This document shows, piece by piece, positions 35,847 through 45,072 of a DNA stretch of 64,000 nucleotides (position 1 is the first letter of the stretch; every line of letters begins with the position of its first letter). Made by a program: the position numbers and the translations under genes. Origin of the DNA: Propionimicrobium lymphophilum DSM 4903 (lineage in GTDB: Bacteria; Actinomycetota; Actinomycetes; Propionibacteriales; Propionibacteriaceae); the NCBI RefSeq assembly GCF_000423485.1, contig NZ_AUIB01000008.1, positions 27,753 through 91,752 on the forward strand, read 5' to 3'. The notes under the pieces were generated by a model. It worked only from the letters and a program-made list of their open reading frames with translations. It had not been told where the DNA came from and made no database searches.

Positions 35847-37790
35847 GTGTCTGATTCACTCAACTGCTTGGACGCAGCTGTCGAAAAGCTGTCCGGGCAT
35901 CCTCGCGATGGCCAACGGAAGATGGCTCAGGCCGTGGAGGCGAGTTTAAATAGTGGGCGGCACCTGCTCGTGCAGGCCGGGACAGGAACTGGTAAATCTC
36001 TGGCTTACCTAGCCCCTGCAATGGTGTGGGCATGCGACAACGATCCGGTAGTAGTAGCAACGGCAACGCTCGCACTGCAATCGCAGCTGGCTAAGAAGGA
36101 TATTCCGCTTATTCTTTCTGCGATCGAAGATGTCACCGGCACGAAACCAAAGGTTGCGGTTCTGAAAGGACGCTCTAACTACGCATGCCTGATGCGGGTT
36201 AATGAGGTTGTGGCTGAGCAGGACGCGCTGATCGGGCAACCAAGCGATTCCGGCTCAACTAGTTCGCTGGGTAAACAAGTTGTCGAACTTCGCGAGTGGG
36301 CTAATGACGAGATCGACGAAGGTTCTGGAGAGCGCGAAGATGCACCCGCTCACACCGATCTGGCTTGGAAGCAGGTCTCAGTTAATTCCAGAGAGTGTAT
36401 CGGCGCTCAGGCGTGCAGTTTCGCCGATAAATGTTTCGCGGAGCGCGCCCGAACTAAAGCCGGTGAGGCAGATCTGGTGATAACTAACCACGCTCTGCTT
36501 GCCATCGACGCGATGGCGGACAATAACGTTCTTCCGGACCATTCCGCGGTGATCATTGACGAGGCGCACGAACTTACAGATCGGGTCACAGGAGCCGCGA
36601 GCGCGGAACTAACGGCTGCTCTGATTGCTCGCGCCGCGAAAAGTTGCTCTCCTTGGGTTAGCGACGAGCTAGCTGAACAGTTGACAGATGCCGCAGAGGA
36701 TTTTTCTGCTGCTATTTCAGATTGCGAACCCGGCAGGTTGACCGAGCCAGGAGCTAGCCCCGTCTTGGCTGCGGACGTTGTTCGGCAACTGATGAGGAAC
36801 GTTATTTCTGCGATGAGCGGCGGCAACGCCACTCAGGCACCCGAAAAAGCGCAGTCTGCGGCCATGGCATATGAGGTGCACGAGGTTGCTAAGAGGATCT
36901 CCGAGCTTTCCAGCCACGATGTGGTTTGGCTGACGGTTAGCGACAGATTCGGGTCAAGTATTAACGTGGCACCCCTTTCTGTTTCCGGATTGATGCGTGA
37001 AAAGGTTTTGGACCAGGTCACCACGATCATGACCTCTGCGACGCTCGCGGTCGGCGGTAAGTTCAACTCGGCTGCCGGATCTGTTGGGCTTGCCAAGTCG
37101 GACGAAGGAAGCGTCTGGTCCAGTCTGGACGTGGGATCGCCGTTCGAATACGCAAAACAGGGCATCCTTTACCTGCCTTCGCACATGCCCAAGCCGTCTC
37201 GCGACGGTCTTAGCGAAGAAGTGCTCAAAGAGATAACTGAACTGGTCTGGGCCTCTGGCGGACGCGCTTTGGGGCTTTTCGCCTCCCAGCGCTCTGCGAC
37301 CGCGGCCGCAGAATTCGTTCGGGCTCAGCTGCCTGCCATGACGGTGCTGTGTCAGGGCGAGGCTCAGATCTCGGAACTCACTAAAAGGTTCGCAGCGGAA
37401 CCGAACACCGCGCTATTCGGAACTTTGAGCCTGTGGCAAGGTATCGATGTGCCGGGAGACTCTTGCCAGCTGGTTGTGATCGAAAAAATCCCCTTCCCCA
37501 GGCCCGATGATCCCCTCATGCAGGCCAGAAAAGATGCCGTCGACAGGGCTGGCGGCAATGGTTTCATGTCAGTTGCTGCTTCGCATGCGGGGCTATTGAT
37601 GGCTCAGGGCGCAGGACGTCTGATCCGCAGGCAAAGCGACAGGGGAGTCGTCGCAGTTCTAGACAGCAGAATGGTAACCGCCAGATACGGCTCGTTCCTG
37701 TTGAGGTCATTGCCGCCGTTTTGGCGAACGAGAGACCACGAAACAGTGGTTTCGGCGCTACAAAGACTGGCTAAATCGGCAGAAATTTAG
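35847..37790 (+). CDS. dinG: DinG/XPD-family ATP-dependent DNA helicase
   Basis: A 647-residue superfamily 2 iron-sulfur helicase. Walker A AGTGTGKS is near residues 41-48. Four cysteines between about 110 and 200 ([22 protein letters not shown]) fit the 4Fe-4S cluster of the XPD/DinG group. The DEAH box is in [11 protein letters not shown] near 237, and motif VI is [11 protein letters not shown] near the end. It probably unwinds D-loops, R-loops or G-rich structures in repair. GTG start; its last 4 bases overlap the convergent lexA stop. No SOS box is seen immediately upstream, so SOS control is not shown. Confidence 0.88.
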   Translation: MSDSLNCLDAAVEKLSGHPRDGQRKMAQAVEASLNSGRHLLVQAGTGTGKSLAYLAPAMVWACDNDPVVVATATLALQSQLAKKDIPLILSAIEDVTGTKPKVAVLKGRSNYACLMRVNEVVAEQDALIGQPSDSGSTSSLGKQVVELREWANDEIDEGSGEREDAPAHTDLAWKQVSVNSRECIGAQACSFADKCFAERARTKAGEADLVITNHALLAIDAMADNNVLPDHSAVIIDEAHELTDRVTGAASAELTAALIARAAKSCSPWVSDELAEQLTDAAEDFSAAISDCEPGRLTEPGASPVLAADVVRQLMRNVISAMSGGNATQAPEKAQSAAMAYEVHEVAKRISELSSHDVVWLTVSDRFGSSINVAPLSVSGLMREKVLDQVTTIMTSATLAVGGKFNSAAGSVGLAKSDEGSVWSSLDVGSPFEYAKQGILYLPSHMPKPSRDGLSEEVLKEITELVWASGGRALGLFASQRSATAAAEFVRAQLPAMTVLCQGEAQISELTKRFAAEPNTALFGTLSLWQGIDVPGDSCQLVVIEKIPFPRPDDPLMQARKDAVDRAGGNGFMSVAASHAGLLMAQGAGRLIRRQSDRGVVAVLDSRMVTARYGSFLLRSLPPFWRTRDHETVVSALQRLAKSAEI

Positions 37791-38569
37791 ATCTTTCGGA
37801 GGACTGCTACCACCTTGCCCAGGATGGTTGCGTTGTTGCCGTTGATCGGTTCGAAAAACTCGTTGTGCGGCAACAGCCAGACCTGGCTGGGTGTCTTTTT
37901 CAAAGTTTTGACGGTGGCCTCTCCGTCTATCATCGCGGCGACGATTTCTCCATTGGACGCATCGGGCTGGCTGCGTACTACTACGTAGTCTCCATCGCAG
38001 ATTGCCGCGTCGATCATCGAGTCGCCGCGGACCTCTAGCATGAATGTTTGGCCGTGGCCGACAAGCTGTTGGGGCAGCGGCATGACGTCTTCGACGTGTT
38101 GCTCAGCAAGGATTGGAGCTCCGGCTGCGATCTGGCCGACTAACGGAACCTCTACGGCGTCCGATGGCATCCGCGGTTCCCTTTCGTGCGCTTCTTGCTG
38201 CAGACCTACAACTTCCAAAGCTCTTGAGCGGTTGGGCTGACGCACTAGAAAGCCCCCGTTTTCTAATGTTTTTAGCTGATGGGAAACACTCGATGGGCTA
38301 GCGAGCCCCACGGCCCTAGCCATTTCTCGGATCGAAGGCGGGTATCCCCGCTCCTTGATGCTGGAGTCTATGACGCTGAGCAGGAGCAGCTGTCGTTTGG
38401 TGAGCCCCTCGAATCGGGAGTCGGCAAAGAAGAACTCTGGAATCTGACTTTTCAAAGTCGCATCTAGAGAAGACTCGCTCGGTCGACCGGCTTTTTTGCC
38501 AGCGCCAGTTTTTTTTCGAGCAGCCGTTGCGGCGCCCAATTTCGAGTTTTTCCTAGGGTTTCCAGCCAT
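37787..38569 (-). CDS. lexA: SOS repressor LexA
   Basis: A 260-residue repressor. A basic Lys/Ala/Gly-rich extension of about 50 residues comes before the winged helix ([14 protein letters not shown] to about 115). The autocleavage site is A149-G150 in GQIAAGAP, and the Ser-Lys dyad is S184 (RGDSMID) and K221. The start is supported by TAAATT (minus strand, 38581-38576) 6 bases before the ATG, a leaderless promoter, so the extension is probably translated. A LexA box (38601-38616) overlaps the -35 region, fitting autorepression. A divergent SOS-controlled gene lies beyond. Confidence 0.95.
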   Translation of the reverse strand: MAGNPRKNSKLGAATAARKKTGAGKKAGRPSESSLDATLKSQIPEFFFADSRFEGLTKRQLLLLSVIDSSIKERGYPPSIREMARAVGLASPSSVSHQLKTLENGGFLVRQPNRSRALEVVGLQQEAHEREPRMPSDAVEVPLVGQIAAGAPILAEQHVEDVMPLPQQLVGHGQTFMLEVRGDSMIDAAICDGDYVVVRSQPDASNGEIVAAMIDGEATVKTLKKTPSQVWLLPHNEFFEPINGNNATILGKVVAVLRKI

Positions 38570-38600
38570 GTTTTCAATTTACTTTAAGCGGAATAAATAA

Positions 38601-38616
38601 TCAAACACCCGTTCGA
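38601..38616. promoter_or_regulatory. LexA box, lexA promoter
   Basis: TCAAACACCCGTTCGA differs from TCGAAC-N4-GTTCGA at one position. It lies 32-47 bases upstream of the lexA start, over the -35 region. Confidence 0.85.
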
Positions 38617-38702
38617 GTGTGGATAAGCGCATTTTTTGTCAGACCCGGCTGGTTGACTTGTTTTCAAGCTTGAAGCGTGAAGTAAAATAGCTTAATCTTT
38701 AA

Positions 38703-38718
38703 TCGAACACATGTTCGA
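38703..38718. promoter_or_regulatory. LexA box, promoter of the small membrane protein
   Basis: TCGAACACATGTTCGA is a perfect match to the consensus. It is directly followed by TAAGCT (38720-38725), a plausible -10 for the gene at 38786, so LexA would block RNA polymerase. Confidence 0.92.
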
Positions 38719-38785
38719 GTAAGCTTAAGCTTTGGTCGACCGGTTGAAGCGAAAGTTTTGTCTCGCGGTATGGGAGGAAGTCGAA

Positions 38786-39124
38786 ATGAGCATCATGTTG
38801 AGGGAATCCGGTCAGGAAGCCTTGGTCGTTGAGATGCCTACGAGGGCTCGTGGTGTTCGCGTGGAGCGAGGTGCTCGGCTGAGCGCACCTGGGTGTAGGC
38901 CTGTTCAGCCTTCAGCTCCGCTTAGAACTTCTGAGCCTATGGTGTTGGCGTTGCCTTCGGAGGAGTCGCTCGAACAGGAGCAGTTGAGCAATCGTTGCAT
39001 GGGTGCAATTATTGCCAGTTTCGTCGTTGCGGTTTTACTCGGTGCTGGCGTTGCTGTGGGGCAATATTTGGGTACTGATTCCGCTGCTTCTCAGCAGTCT
39101 TCAGTGGTGATGTCTGTTCGCTGA
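38786..39124 (+). CDS. Small SOS-controlled single-pass membrane protein
   Basis: A 112-residue protein: a cytoplasmic-looking N-terminal part with many Arg and Pro residues (1-70), one membrane helix (about 72-95, MGAIIASFVVAVLLGAGVAV), and only about 18 residues outside. ATG 38786 has GGAGGAAG upstream. The place divergent from lexA, behind a perfect LexA box, is that of ChiZ (mycobacteria) and DivS (corynebacteria), SOS-induced cell-division inhibitors. It lacks the LysM domain of ChiZ, and I see no further homology. A division-inhibitor role is inferred from context, size and topology only. Confidence 0.75.
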   Translation: MSIMLRESGQEALVVEMPTRARGVRVERGARLSAPGCRPVQPSAPLRTSEPMVLALPSEESLEQEQLSNRCMGAIIASFVVAVLLGAGVAVGQYLGTDSAASQQSSVVMSVR

Positions 39125-39215
39125 GCTTTGCTCAGGCGCTCTATGCTGGGTGGAAAGATGATTTTTTGCCTTGAGCGTGGGGCGGTGTTGAACGGTTTTC
39201 GGTATGGTGTAATGT

Positions 39216-39263
39216 TGTCAACATCTAGTGGTTGACGCCTGGTTAGCTAACTAATTGTTGTGG
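39216..39263. promoter_or_regulatory. Tandem NrdR-box candidates
   Basis: Box 1 at 39216-39231 has core CAACATCTAG and box 2 at 39248-39263 has core CTAATTGTTG; both resemble the NrdR core CwAtATaTwG. The gap between them is 16 bp, the spacing typical of paired NrdR boxes. They lie 110-157 bases upstream of nrdR, fitting autoregulation of nrdR-nrdJ. Confidence 0.5.
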
Positions 39264-39372
39264 TTTTCGAGCTTTTATCGAGTTGATCATTGCTCTTAAA
39301 AGTGCTACAACAGACATTTTGTTTTAAGGCTGAAACAGCGATTTCCGCTAGGGGATGAAGGGAACCGCAAAC

Positions 39373-39831
39373 ATGCACTGTCCGTACTGTCACCATGGAG
39401 AATCCAGGGTGTTGGATTCGCGTAATGCAGACGAAGGCGCGAGCATTCGTCGGCGTAGGCAGTGTCAAAAATGCGAACGTCGCTTCACTACAATCGAGCA
39501 GACTCAACTGGTCGTTGTGAAAAGAAGTGGGGTTGTTGAGCCTTTCAACCGAGAAAAAGTAGTTAACGGGGTTCGTAAAGCCTGTGAGTCAAGACCTGTG
39601 ACTGAAGAGCAACTGGCTCATCTCGGGCAGCAGGTCGAAGACAAGTTGCGTGCAACTGGCCAAGCCGAGGTCAAAAGCGGCGATGTTGGATTGGCCATAC
39701 TCGGCCCGCTTAGCGAACTTGACGACGTGGCGTATCTGCGATTCGCAAGCGTCTATAAGGACTATCAAAGCGTTGACGATTTTCTTTCCGAAATAGAGGG
39801 GCTGAAGTCCCGTAGAGTCGGCGTCGAATAA
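39373..39831 (+). CDS. nrdR: Transcriptional repressor NrdR
   Basis: A 152-residue repressor of ribonucleotide reductase genes. The zinc ribbon uses C3, C6, C31 and C34 (MHCPYC, CQKC); an ATP-cone (about 49-139, [15 protein letters not shown]) senses ATP/dATP. I start at ATG 39373 because NrdR proteins begin M-x-CP-x-C and AAGGGA lies 10 bases upstream; an ATG at 39355 would add six residues. nrdJ follows after 72 bases, the nrdRJ order known from Streptomyces. Candidate NrdR boxes lie upstream. Confidence 0.95.
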   Translation: MHCPYCHHGESRVLDSRNADEGASIRRRRQCQKCERRFTTIEQTQLVVVKRSGVVEPFNREKVVNGVRKACESRPVTEEQLAHLGQQVEDKLRATGQAEVKSGDVGLAILGPLSELDDVAYLRFASVYKDYQSVDDFLSEIEGLKSRRVGVE

Positions 39832-39903
39832 AAACTTGCACTAAATCCATTGGGTTTTGTGCGCTCAAAATCAAACCAGTGGAATCTAATCGAGAGGTAG
39901 ATA

Positions 39904-42744
39904 ATGACTGACACTCAGACTGCCGAAGGCAGGCAGCCAGGGCTACGCATTGAGAGAAAATTTGCAACCCCCGGCGTGCATCCTTATGACGAGGTCACCT
40001 GGCAGTTGCGTGATGTGGTGCAGACGAACTGGAAAACCGGCGAGGAAGTTTTCAGCCAAAAGGGCGTTGAATTCCCCGACTTTTGGAGCCAGAACGCGGC
40101 TACCATCGTTACCACGAAGTATTTCCGTGGCGCCAAGGGCAGCCCAGAACGTGAAACCAGCCTGAAGACCCTGATCGATCGCGTTGTCAACAAGTATCGT
40201 CAGACTGGCGAAGAGAATGGTTACTTCGCTAACTCTGAAGACGCTCAGGCCTTTGCCGACGATCTGACCTGGCTACTTCTGCATCAGTACTTCAGCTTCA
40301 ACTCTCCGGTTTGGTTTAACGTTGGCACGAATGCCAAGCAGCAGGTTAGCGCCTGCTTCATCCTCTCGGTCGACGACTCGATGGAGTCGATTCTTAATTG
40401 GTATCGCGAAGAAGGAATGATCTTCAAAGGCGGATCTGGTGCGGGCCTGAACCTCTCGCGCATTCGCTCCTCGAAGGAGCTGCTGCGTTCTTCAGGTGGC
40501 ACTGCTTCCGGCCCGGTTAGCTTCATGCGAGGCGCCGATTCCTCCGCGGGCACCATCAAGTCTGGTGGCGCCACTCGTCGCGCGGCGAAGATGGTTGTGC
40601 TCGACGTCGATCACCCCGATATTGAAGAGTTCGTTGAGACCAAGGCTCGTGAAGAAGACAAGATTCGTGCCCTTCGCGATGCTGGCTTCGACATGGATCT
40701 TGGTGGCAAAGACATCGTCAGTGTTCAGTATCAGAACGCAAACAACTCGGTTCGTGTCTCCGACAAGTTCATGCAGGCTGTCGAGGACAGCAAGCCCTTT
40801 GATCTGATCTCGAGGACGACTGGCGAAGCCATTGAAACCGTAGATGCGCGGGATCTTTTCGACAAGATAGCGAAGGCTGCCTGGGAGTGTGCTGACCCTG
40901 GCATTCAGTACGACGACACTATTAACCGGTGGCACACCGACCCGAACTCTGGTCGAATCAATGCCTCGAACCCGTGCTCGGAATACATGAGCCTGGACAA
41001 TTCCTCGTGCAACTTGGCTAGCCTCAACTTGTTGAAGTTCCTTCGTGAGGACGACACATTCGACGTGAAGCGCTTCATCGAGGCCGTCGAGCTGGTCATC
41101 ACCGCCATGGAGATCTCCATCGTGTTCGCGGACTTCCCGACCGAGCCCATCGCCGAAACCACTCGCAACTTCCGCCAGCTTGGCATCGGCTATGCGAACC
41201 TCGGCGCCTTGCTGATGGCCCTCGGCAAGGGCTACGACAGTGAGGGAGGCCGCTCTCTGGCAGCGGCGATCACCTCTTTGATGACCGGTACTGCATACCG
41301 CCGCAGCGCCGAAATCGCTGGGATCGTTGGCCCCTACGCTTGCTACGAGAAGAACGCCGAGCCGCATAAAAATGTCATGCGTATGCATGCCGAGGCGAAC
41401 GCCAAGATTAACACTTTGAACCAGGTCGACTACGAGGTAAAGGCAGCGGCTGCCGACCAGTGGAGTCAGGTCGTCGAAGTTGGTGAGCGTAACGGATACC
41501 GCAACGCTCAGGTTTCGGTTCTCGCGCCTACCGGCACTATTGGCTTCATGATGGACTGCGATACCACCGGTATCGAGCCGGACTTTTCGCTGGTTAAGTT
41601 CAAGAAGTTGATTGATGGCAGTTCCATGCAGATGGTCAACCAGACCGTACCGCGCGCTTTGAAGAACCTTGGCTACTCCAAGGAGCAGGCTGACGAAATT
41701 GTCGACTACATCTCTGAGAAGGGCAATGTGGTTGATGCGCCGTATCTGAAGCTCGAGCATTACGAGGTTTTCGACACCGCCATGGGTGTTCGTTCCATCG
41801 AGCCGATGGGGCACGTGCGCATGATGGCTGCCGTTCAGCCGTTCCTTTCGGGCGCCATTAGTAAGACCGTAAACCTACCGGAATCGGCGACCGTCGAGGA
41901 TATCGCCAACGTTTACATGGCCGGTTGGAAGATGGGTCTTAAGGCAGTCGCTGTCTACCGTGACAATTGCAAGGTTGGTCAGCCGCTGTCTGCCGTCAAG
42001 AAGAAAGAGGAGAAGAAGGAATCTCCGGCCACTGAGGTCCGCATCGAGTACCGCCCGAAGCGTACTCGACTGCCGAAGTCTCGCGCGGGTCGCACCACCC
42101 GCTTCTCTGTTGGTGGTGCAGAGGGCTACATGACCTCTGGAGCATACGATTCTGGCAAGCTGGGTGAGGTCTTCCTGAAGCTGGGTAAGCAGGGGTCGAC
42201 TCTGTCGGGCGTCATGGATGCATTCTCCATCGCCGTCTCGATCGGTTTGCAGTACGGTGTTCCGCTGACCACTTTCGTCCAGAAGTTCACGAACCTGAAG
42301 TTCGAGCCCGCTGGCATGACTGACGACCCGGATATCCGCATCGCGCAGTCCGTCATGGACTACATTTTCCGCAGGCTTGCGCTCGACTACTTGACTTTCG
42401 ATGAGCGTTCCGAGCTCGGTATCTACACCGCTGCGGAGCGTGCCCACTACGTCGAAACTGGGCGTTACATGAGCGAAGAGGATGAAGCTCAGATGCCGGA
42501 GTATGAGCAGCTGAAGAACGACGCCGGTGACGACATCCGCACCGATGAGGCCGGTCCGGTTCAACCCAGCCTAATCTCGGATGGTCGAGAGGAATCGCAT
42601 GCGCACACCACTAGCGAGCTTCTCGAGGAAATCACCGGAATGGAGGTCGACGCTCCGCTGTGCATGATCTGCGGTACGAAGATGCGTCCTTCTGGAAGCT
42701 GCTATGTCTGCGAGGGCTGCGGTTCTACTAGCGGTTGCAGCTAA
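39904..42744 (+). CDS. nrdJ: Class II (adenosylcobalamin-dependent) ribonucleotide reductase
   Basis: A 946-residue reductase that makes deoxynucleotides with or without oxygen, using adenosylcobalamin as radical source. The NPCSEYMSLDNSSC stretch near residue 358 has the active-site NxCxE signature. The C-terminal third has a lysine-rich linker (near 700) and ends in a cysteine-rich tail (CMICG, CYVCEGCG, GCS) for thioredoxin-linked re-reduction. GAGAGGTAG precedes the ATG. The enzyme needs B12, but the 72-base gap to nrdR holds no cobalamin riboswitch, so control is probably by NrdR. Confidence 0.95.
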   Translation: MTDTQTAEGRQPGLRIERKFATPGVHPYDEVTWQLRDVVQTNWKTGEEVFSQKGVEFPDFWSQNAATIVTTKYFRGAKGSPERETSLKTLIDRVVNKYRQTGEENGYFANSEDAQAFADDLTWLLLHQYFSFNSPVWFNVGTNAKQQVSACFILSVDDSMESILNWYREEGMIFKGGSGAGLNLSRIRSSKELLRSSGGTASGPVSFMRGADSSAGTIKSGGATRRAAKMVVLDVDHPDIEEFVETKAREEDKIRALRDAGFDMDLGGKDIVSVQYQNANNSVRVSDKFMQAVEDSKPFDLISRTTGEAIETVDARDLFDKIAKAAWECADPGIQYDDTINRWHTDPNSGRINASNPCSEYMSLDNSSCNLASLNLLKFLREDDTFDVKRFIEAVELVITAMEISIVFADFPTEPIAETTRNFRQLGIGYANLGALLMALGKGYDSEGGRSLAAAITSLMTGTAYRRSAEIAGIVGPYACYEKNAEPHKNVMRMHAEANAKINTLNQVDYEVKAAAADQWSQVVEVGERNGYRNAQVSVLAPTGTIGFMMDCDTTGIEPDFSLVKFKKLIDGSSMQMVNQTVPRALKNLGYSKEQADEIVDYISEKGNVVDAPYLKLEHYEVFDTAMGVRSIEPMGHVRMMAAVQPFLSGAISKTVNLPESATVEDIANVYMAGWKMGLKAVAVYRDNCKVGQPLSAVKKKEEKKESPATEVRIEYRPKRTRLPKSRAGRTTRFSVGGAEGYMTSGAYDSGKLGEVFLKLGKQGSTLSGVMDAFSIAVSIGLQYGVPLTTFVQKFTNLKFEPAGMTDDPDIRIAQSVMDYIFRRLALDYLTFDERSELGIYTAAERAHYVETGRYMSEEDEAQMPEYEQLKNDAGDDIRTDEAGPVQPSLISDGREESHAHTTSELLEEITGMEVDAPLCMICGTKMRPSGSCYVCEGCGSTSGCS

Positions 42745-42764
42745 ACTCAAGTGATTAGCTTTTT

Positions 42765-42794
42765 GGCCGGGCGGGTTTTCCCGTCCGGCCTTAG
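42765..42794 (+). terminator. Probable terminator of nrdRJ
   Basis: GGCCGGGCGGG pairs with CCCGTCCGGCC (one G-U) around TTTT, followed by only TTA. A strong stem with a weak U tract. Confidence 0.6.
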
Positions 42795-42810
42795 GCATTT
42801 AGGAGGCATT

Positions 42811-43137
42811 GTGGATAACGATGAAATACTCGCAAGGCTGAATGAACGCGAGGAAGATCTGAAGGCTCAGCTGGCTGAACTGGCCAAGCCCGTGGATCTA
42901 GATGGTGCAATCGGCTTTGGTAAGCGCATCGGGGATGGAACTATCCAGGCTGTGCAGGCGTTTAACGACTCGTTCAGTGCGCAGAATCTCTCAGATCTGC
43001 TCGCTCAAGTTCGTCGTGCGAAGCAAAAGTTGGCGGAGGGCACGTACGGAAAATGTGACGAGTGTGGAGAGGAAATTGGAAAGGAACGTCTCGAATTTAG
43101 GCCTTGGTCTTCCAAATGTGTTAAACATGCTGTATAA
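42811..43137 (+). CDS. DksA/TraR-family zinc-finger protein
   Basis: A 108-residue protein with an N-terminal helical hairpin (about 1-75, EILARLNEREEDLKAQL) and a C-terminal zinc finger CDECGEEI...SSKCVKH. The usual fourth cysteine is a histidine (C-C-C-H), and the helical tip lacks a clear DxxDxA. Family members act in the RNA polymerase secondary channel, but actinobacterial forms are mostly uncharacterised. I start at GTG 42811, which has AGGAGG 4 bases upstream; an earlier in-frame GTG at 42751 would translate through the preceding terminator stem. Confidence 0.8.
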   Translation: MDNDEILARLNEREEDLKAQLAELAKPVDLDGAIGFGKRIGDGTIQAVQAFNDSFSAQNLSDLLAQVRRAKQKLAEGTYGKCDECGEEIGKERLEFRPWSSKCVKHAV

Positions 43138-43212
43138 CTAATAATTATTCCATTAAAGATGAACGAGCCGATCTACAGCTTCGGTTCGGACCGAAGGACG
43201 AAGGGCAAAATC

Positions 43213-44124
43213 GTGAACAAGAAGATCATCTCCGCTGGACTGTTGACCTTGGCACTGACGCTGAGCGCTTGTGGTGGTGCTGGTAGCGAAAATGGCGCTG
43301 CAAAGTCCGATAAGGACCGAAGCTACGACGTTTCCGCAATTCAAAAGGACGAAACGATCGCGGCTAAACTTCCCGAAAAGATTAAGAACAACGGAAAGCT
43401 GGTAATCGGTGCTGCCATTGATTACGCACCAGCCGAATTCCGCGCTGACGATCTGCAAACCGGTATTGGTTACGACGTCGATTTAGGCAAAGCATTGGGC
43501 AAGGTCCTAGGCGTTGAGACAGAACTTAGCGCTGCTGAATTCGCTAGCCTGCTTCCCGGTATGGGCACCAAGTACGACCTGGGTATTTCCTCCTTCACTG
43601 TTTCGCAGGAGCGTACAGATGCCTATAACATGATCGCTTACATCAAAGTGGGCTCTTCCTACGCTGTCCAGAAGGGAAATCCGAAGGAACTTAACCCGGA
43701 TGATGTTTGCGGCAAACACATTGGCGTCCAGACCGGCACTTCTCAGGAAGATCAGCTGCGCGAGATGACTAAGGAATGCATGGCCGCAGGCAAACCTGAG
43801 ATCAACGTCGCTAGCTACGGAAAGCAGACTGACGTCACCACCAACCTCGCCGGCGGCAAGATCGATGCGATGTTCGCCGACTCCACCGTCGCGGACTACT
43901 CAGTGGCAATGACCAACGGTCAGCTTGAGGTGATCGGTGGAATCCGTGATTCTGCTCCGCAGGGCATCGTCGTTGACAAGTCCGACGAGCAACTGACCGA
44001 GGCCGTCCAGGAAGCTATGCAAAAGCTTATTGACGACGGCACCTGGAACAAGATCCTTGAGTCTTGGGGCGTTAGCACCGAGGCTGCGGTGACTACCGCT
44101 GAACTGAACCCGAAGGTTGACTAA
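43213..44124 (+). CDS. Amino acid ABC transporter substrate-binding lipoprotein
   Basis: A 303-residue lipoprotein: GTG start, signal sequence NKKIISAGLLTLALT and lipobox LSAC with Cys at residue 20, then a short linker and an SBP family 3 domain (GKLVIGAAIDYAPAEF to the end). Family 3 proteins bind polar or charged amino acids; the ligand cannot be read from sequence. GAAGGG lies upstream of GTG 43213; a longer reading from 43159 would put 18 charged residues before the signal peptide and is rejected. First gene of a three-gene importer operon. Confidence 0.88.
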   Translation: MNKKIISAGLLTLALTLSACGGAGSENGAAKSDKDRSYDVSAIQKDETIAAKLPEKIKNNGKLVIGAAIDYAPAEFRADDLQTGIGYDVDLGKALGKVLGVETELSAAEFASLLPGMGTKYDLGISSFTVSQERTDAYNMIAYIKVGSSYAVQKGNPKELNPDDVCGKHIGVQTGTSQEDQLREMTKECMAAGKPEINVASYGKQTDVTTNLAGGKIDAMFADSTVADYSVAMTNGQLEVIGGIRDSAPQGIVVDKSDEQLTEAVQEAMQKLIDDGTWNKILESWGVSTEAAVTTAELNPKVD

Positions 44125-45072
44125 GTGTCGAAGGAAAAAGTCGAACTAATTAACGCCAAGCCGGTTTTTAAACCGAGCTTGTGGGTGTGGGCGGCTATCG
44201 TTCTGGTGCTCATGGCCATGTTCGTGCATGGCCTGATCACCAACCCCAACTATCGCTGGGATGTGGTCTGGGAATACTTGTTCGATTCCCGGATTCTGAT
44301 GGGTGTTGGCTGGACGCTGCTCTTGACGCTGGGCGCAATGATCATCGGCATAACGCTTGCCGTGACGACCGCAATCATGAGGATGGGTACGAATCCGATT
44401 CTGCGCGCCGTGGCATGGGGCTACATCTGGTTGTTCCGTGGCACCCCTGTTTACACGCAGTTGGTGTTCTGGGGTCTGCTGCCGGTTCTGTATCCGAGGC
44501 TTTCACTGGGCATTCCGTTCGGTCCTGAGTTCTTCGTGTTCACCACTCAGGACGTCATCAACGCGGGCGTCGCCGCAACGCTTGGTCTGGGCCTGAACGA
44601 GGGCGCTTATCTGTCAGAGATTATCCGTACCGGTTTTAATTCTGTCGATAAGGGGCAGACTGAAGCTGCAACGGCTTTGGGTATGAAGCCTGGGCAGGTG
44701 CTGCGCAGGATCATCATTCCGCAGGCGATGCGCGTTATCGTTCCTCCGACCGGTAACGAGACCATCTCCATGCTTAAGACGACTTCGCTGGTTACCGCAG
44801 TTCCGTTCACGCTGGAGCTAACATTCGTTACCAACGCGATTGGTAGTCAGACCTTCCTTCCGGTTCCTCTGCTGATGGTCGCCATGATCTACTACCTGAT
44901 CATTACCTCCATCTTGATGGTAGGCCAGACTCAGCTCGAGAAGTACTATGGACGTGGCTTCGACGATGATCAGGACGCTTCGACAAAAAAGTCTAAGTTT
45001 GGGTCCCGCCAGCAGATGATTGCGGCGTCGGGCACTGTTAAGGATCAAATCAATTTGGATGTGACGCCATGA
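44125..45072 (+). CDS. Amino acid ABC transporter permease
   Basis: A 315-residue HisM/GlnP-type permease with about five membrane helices. The EAA loop that contacts the ATPase is visible as [18 protein letters not shown] near residue 180. The C-terminal tail of about 35 residues is charged and cytoplasmic. GTG starts right after the upstream stop, and the stop overlaps the ATPase ATG (ATGA). With a single permease gene, the membrane part is probably a homodimer. Confidence 0.92.
   Translation: MSKEKVELINAKPVFKPSLWVWAAIVLVLMAMFVHGLITNPNYRWDVVWEYLFDSRILMGVGWTLLLTLGAMIIGITLAVTTAIMRMGTNPILRAVAWGYIWLFRGTPVYTQLVFWGLLPVLYPRLSLGIPFGPEFFVFTTQDVINAGVAATLGLGLNEGAYLSEIIRTGFNSVDKGQTEAATALGMKPGQVLRRIIIPQAMRVIVPPTGNETISMLKTTSLVTAVPFTLELTFVTNAIGSQTFLPVPLLMVAMIYYLIITSILMVGQTQLEKYYGRGFDDDQDASTKKSKFGSRQQMIAASGTVKDQINLDVTP

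Noticed and set aside
38647..38669. TTGTCAGAC near lexA as a second PafBC promoter
   Set aside because: Only TTGTCAG matches; GTG is not present and the hexamer 8 bases on is TTGACT, not TANNNT.
39832..39903. Cobalamin riboswitch or terminator between nrdR and nrdJ
   Set aside because: The gap is only 72 bases and has no B12-box. A small stem (GCAC...GTGC at about 39838-39862) has mismatches and no T-run.
40492..41814. 440-codon open frame on the minus strand inside nrdJ
   Set aside because: It is antisense to a well-conserved ribonucleotide reductase; the open frame follows from codon bias. The same holds for long minus-strand frames over cimA (11073-11783) and xfp (49082-50014).
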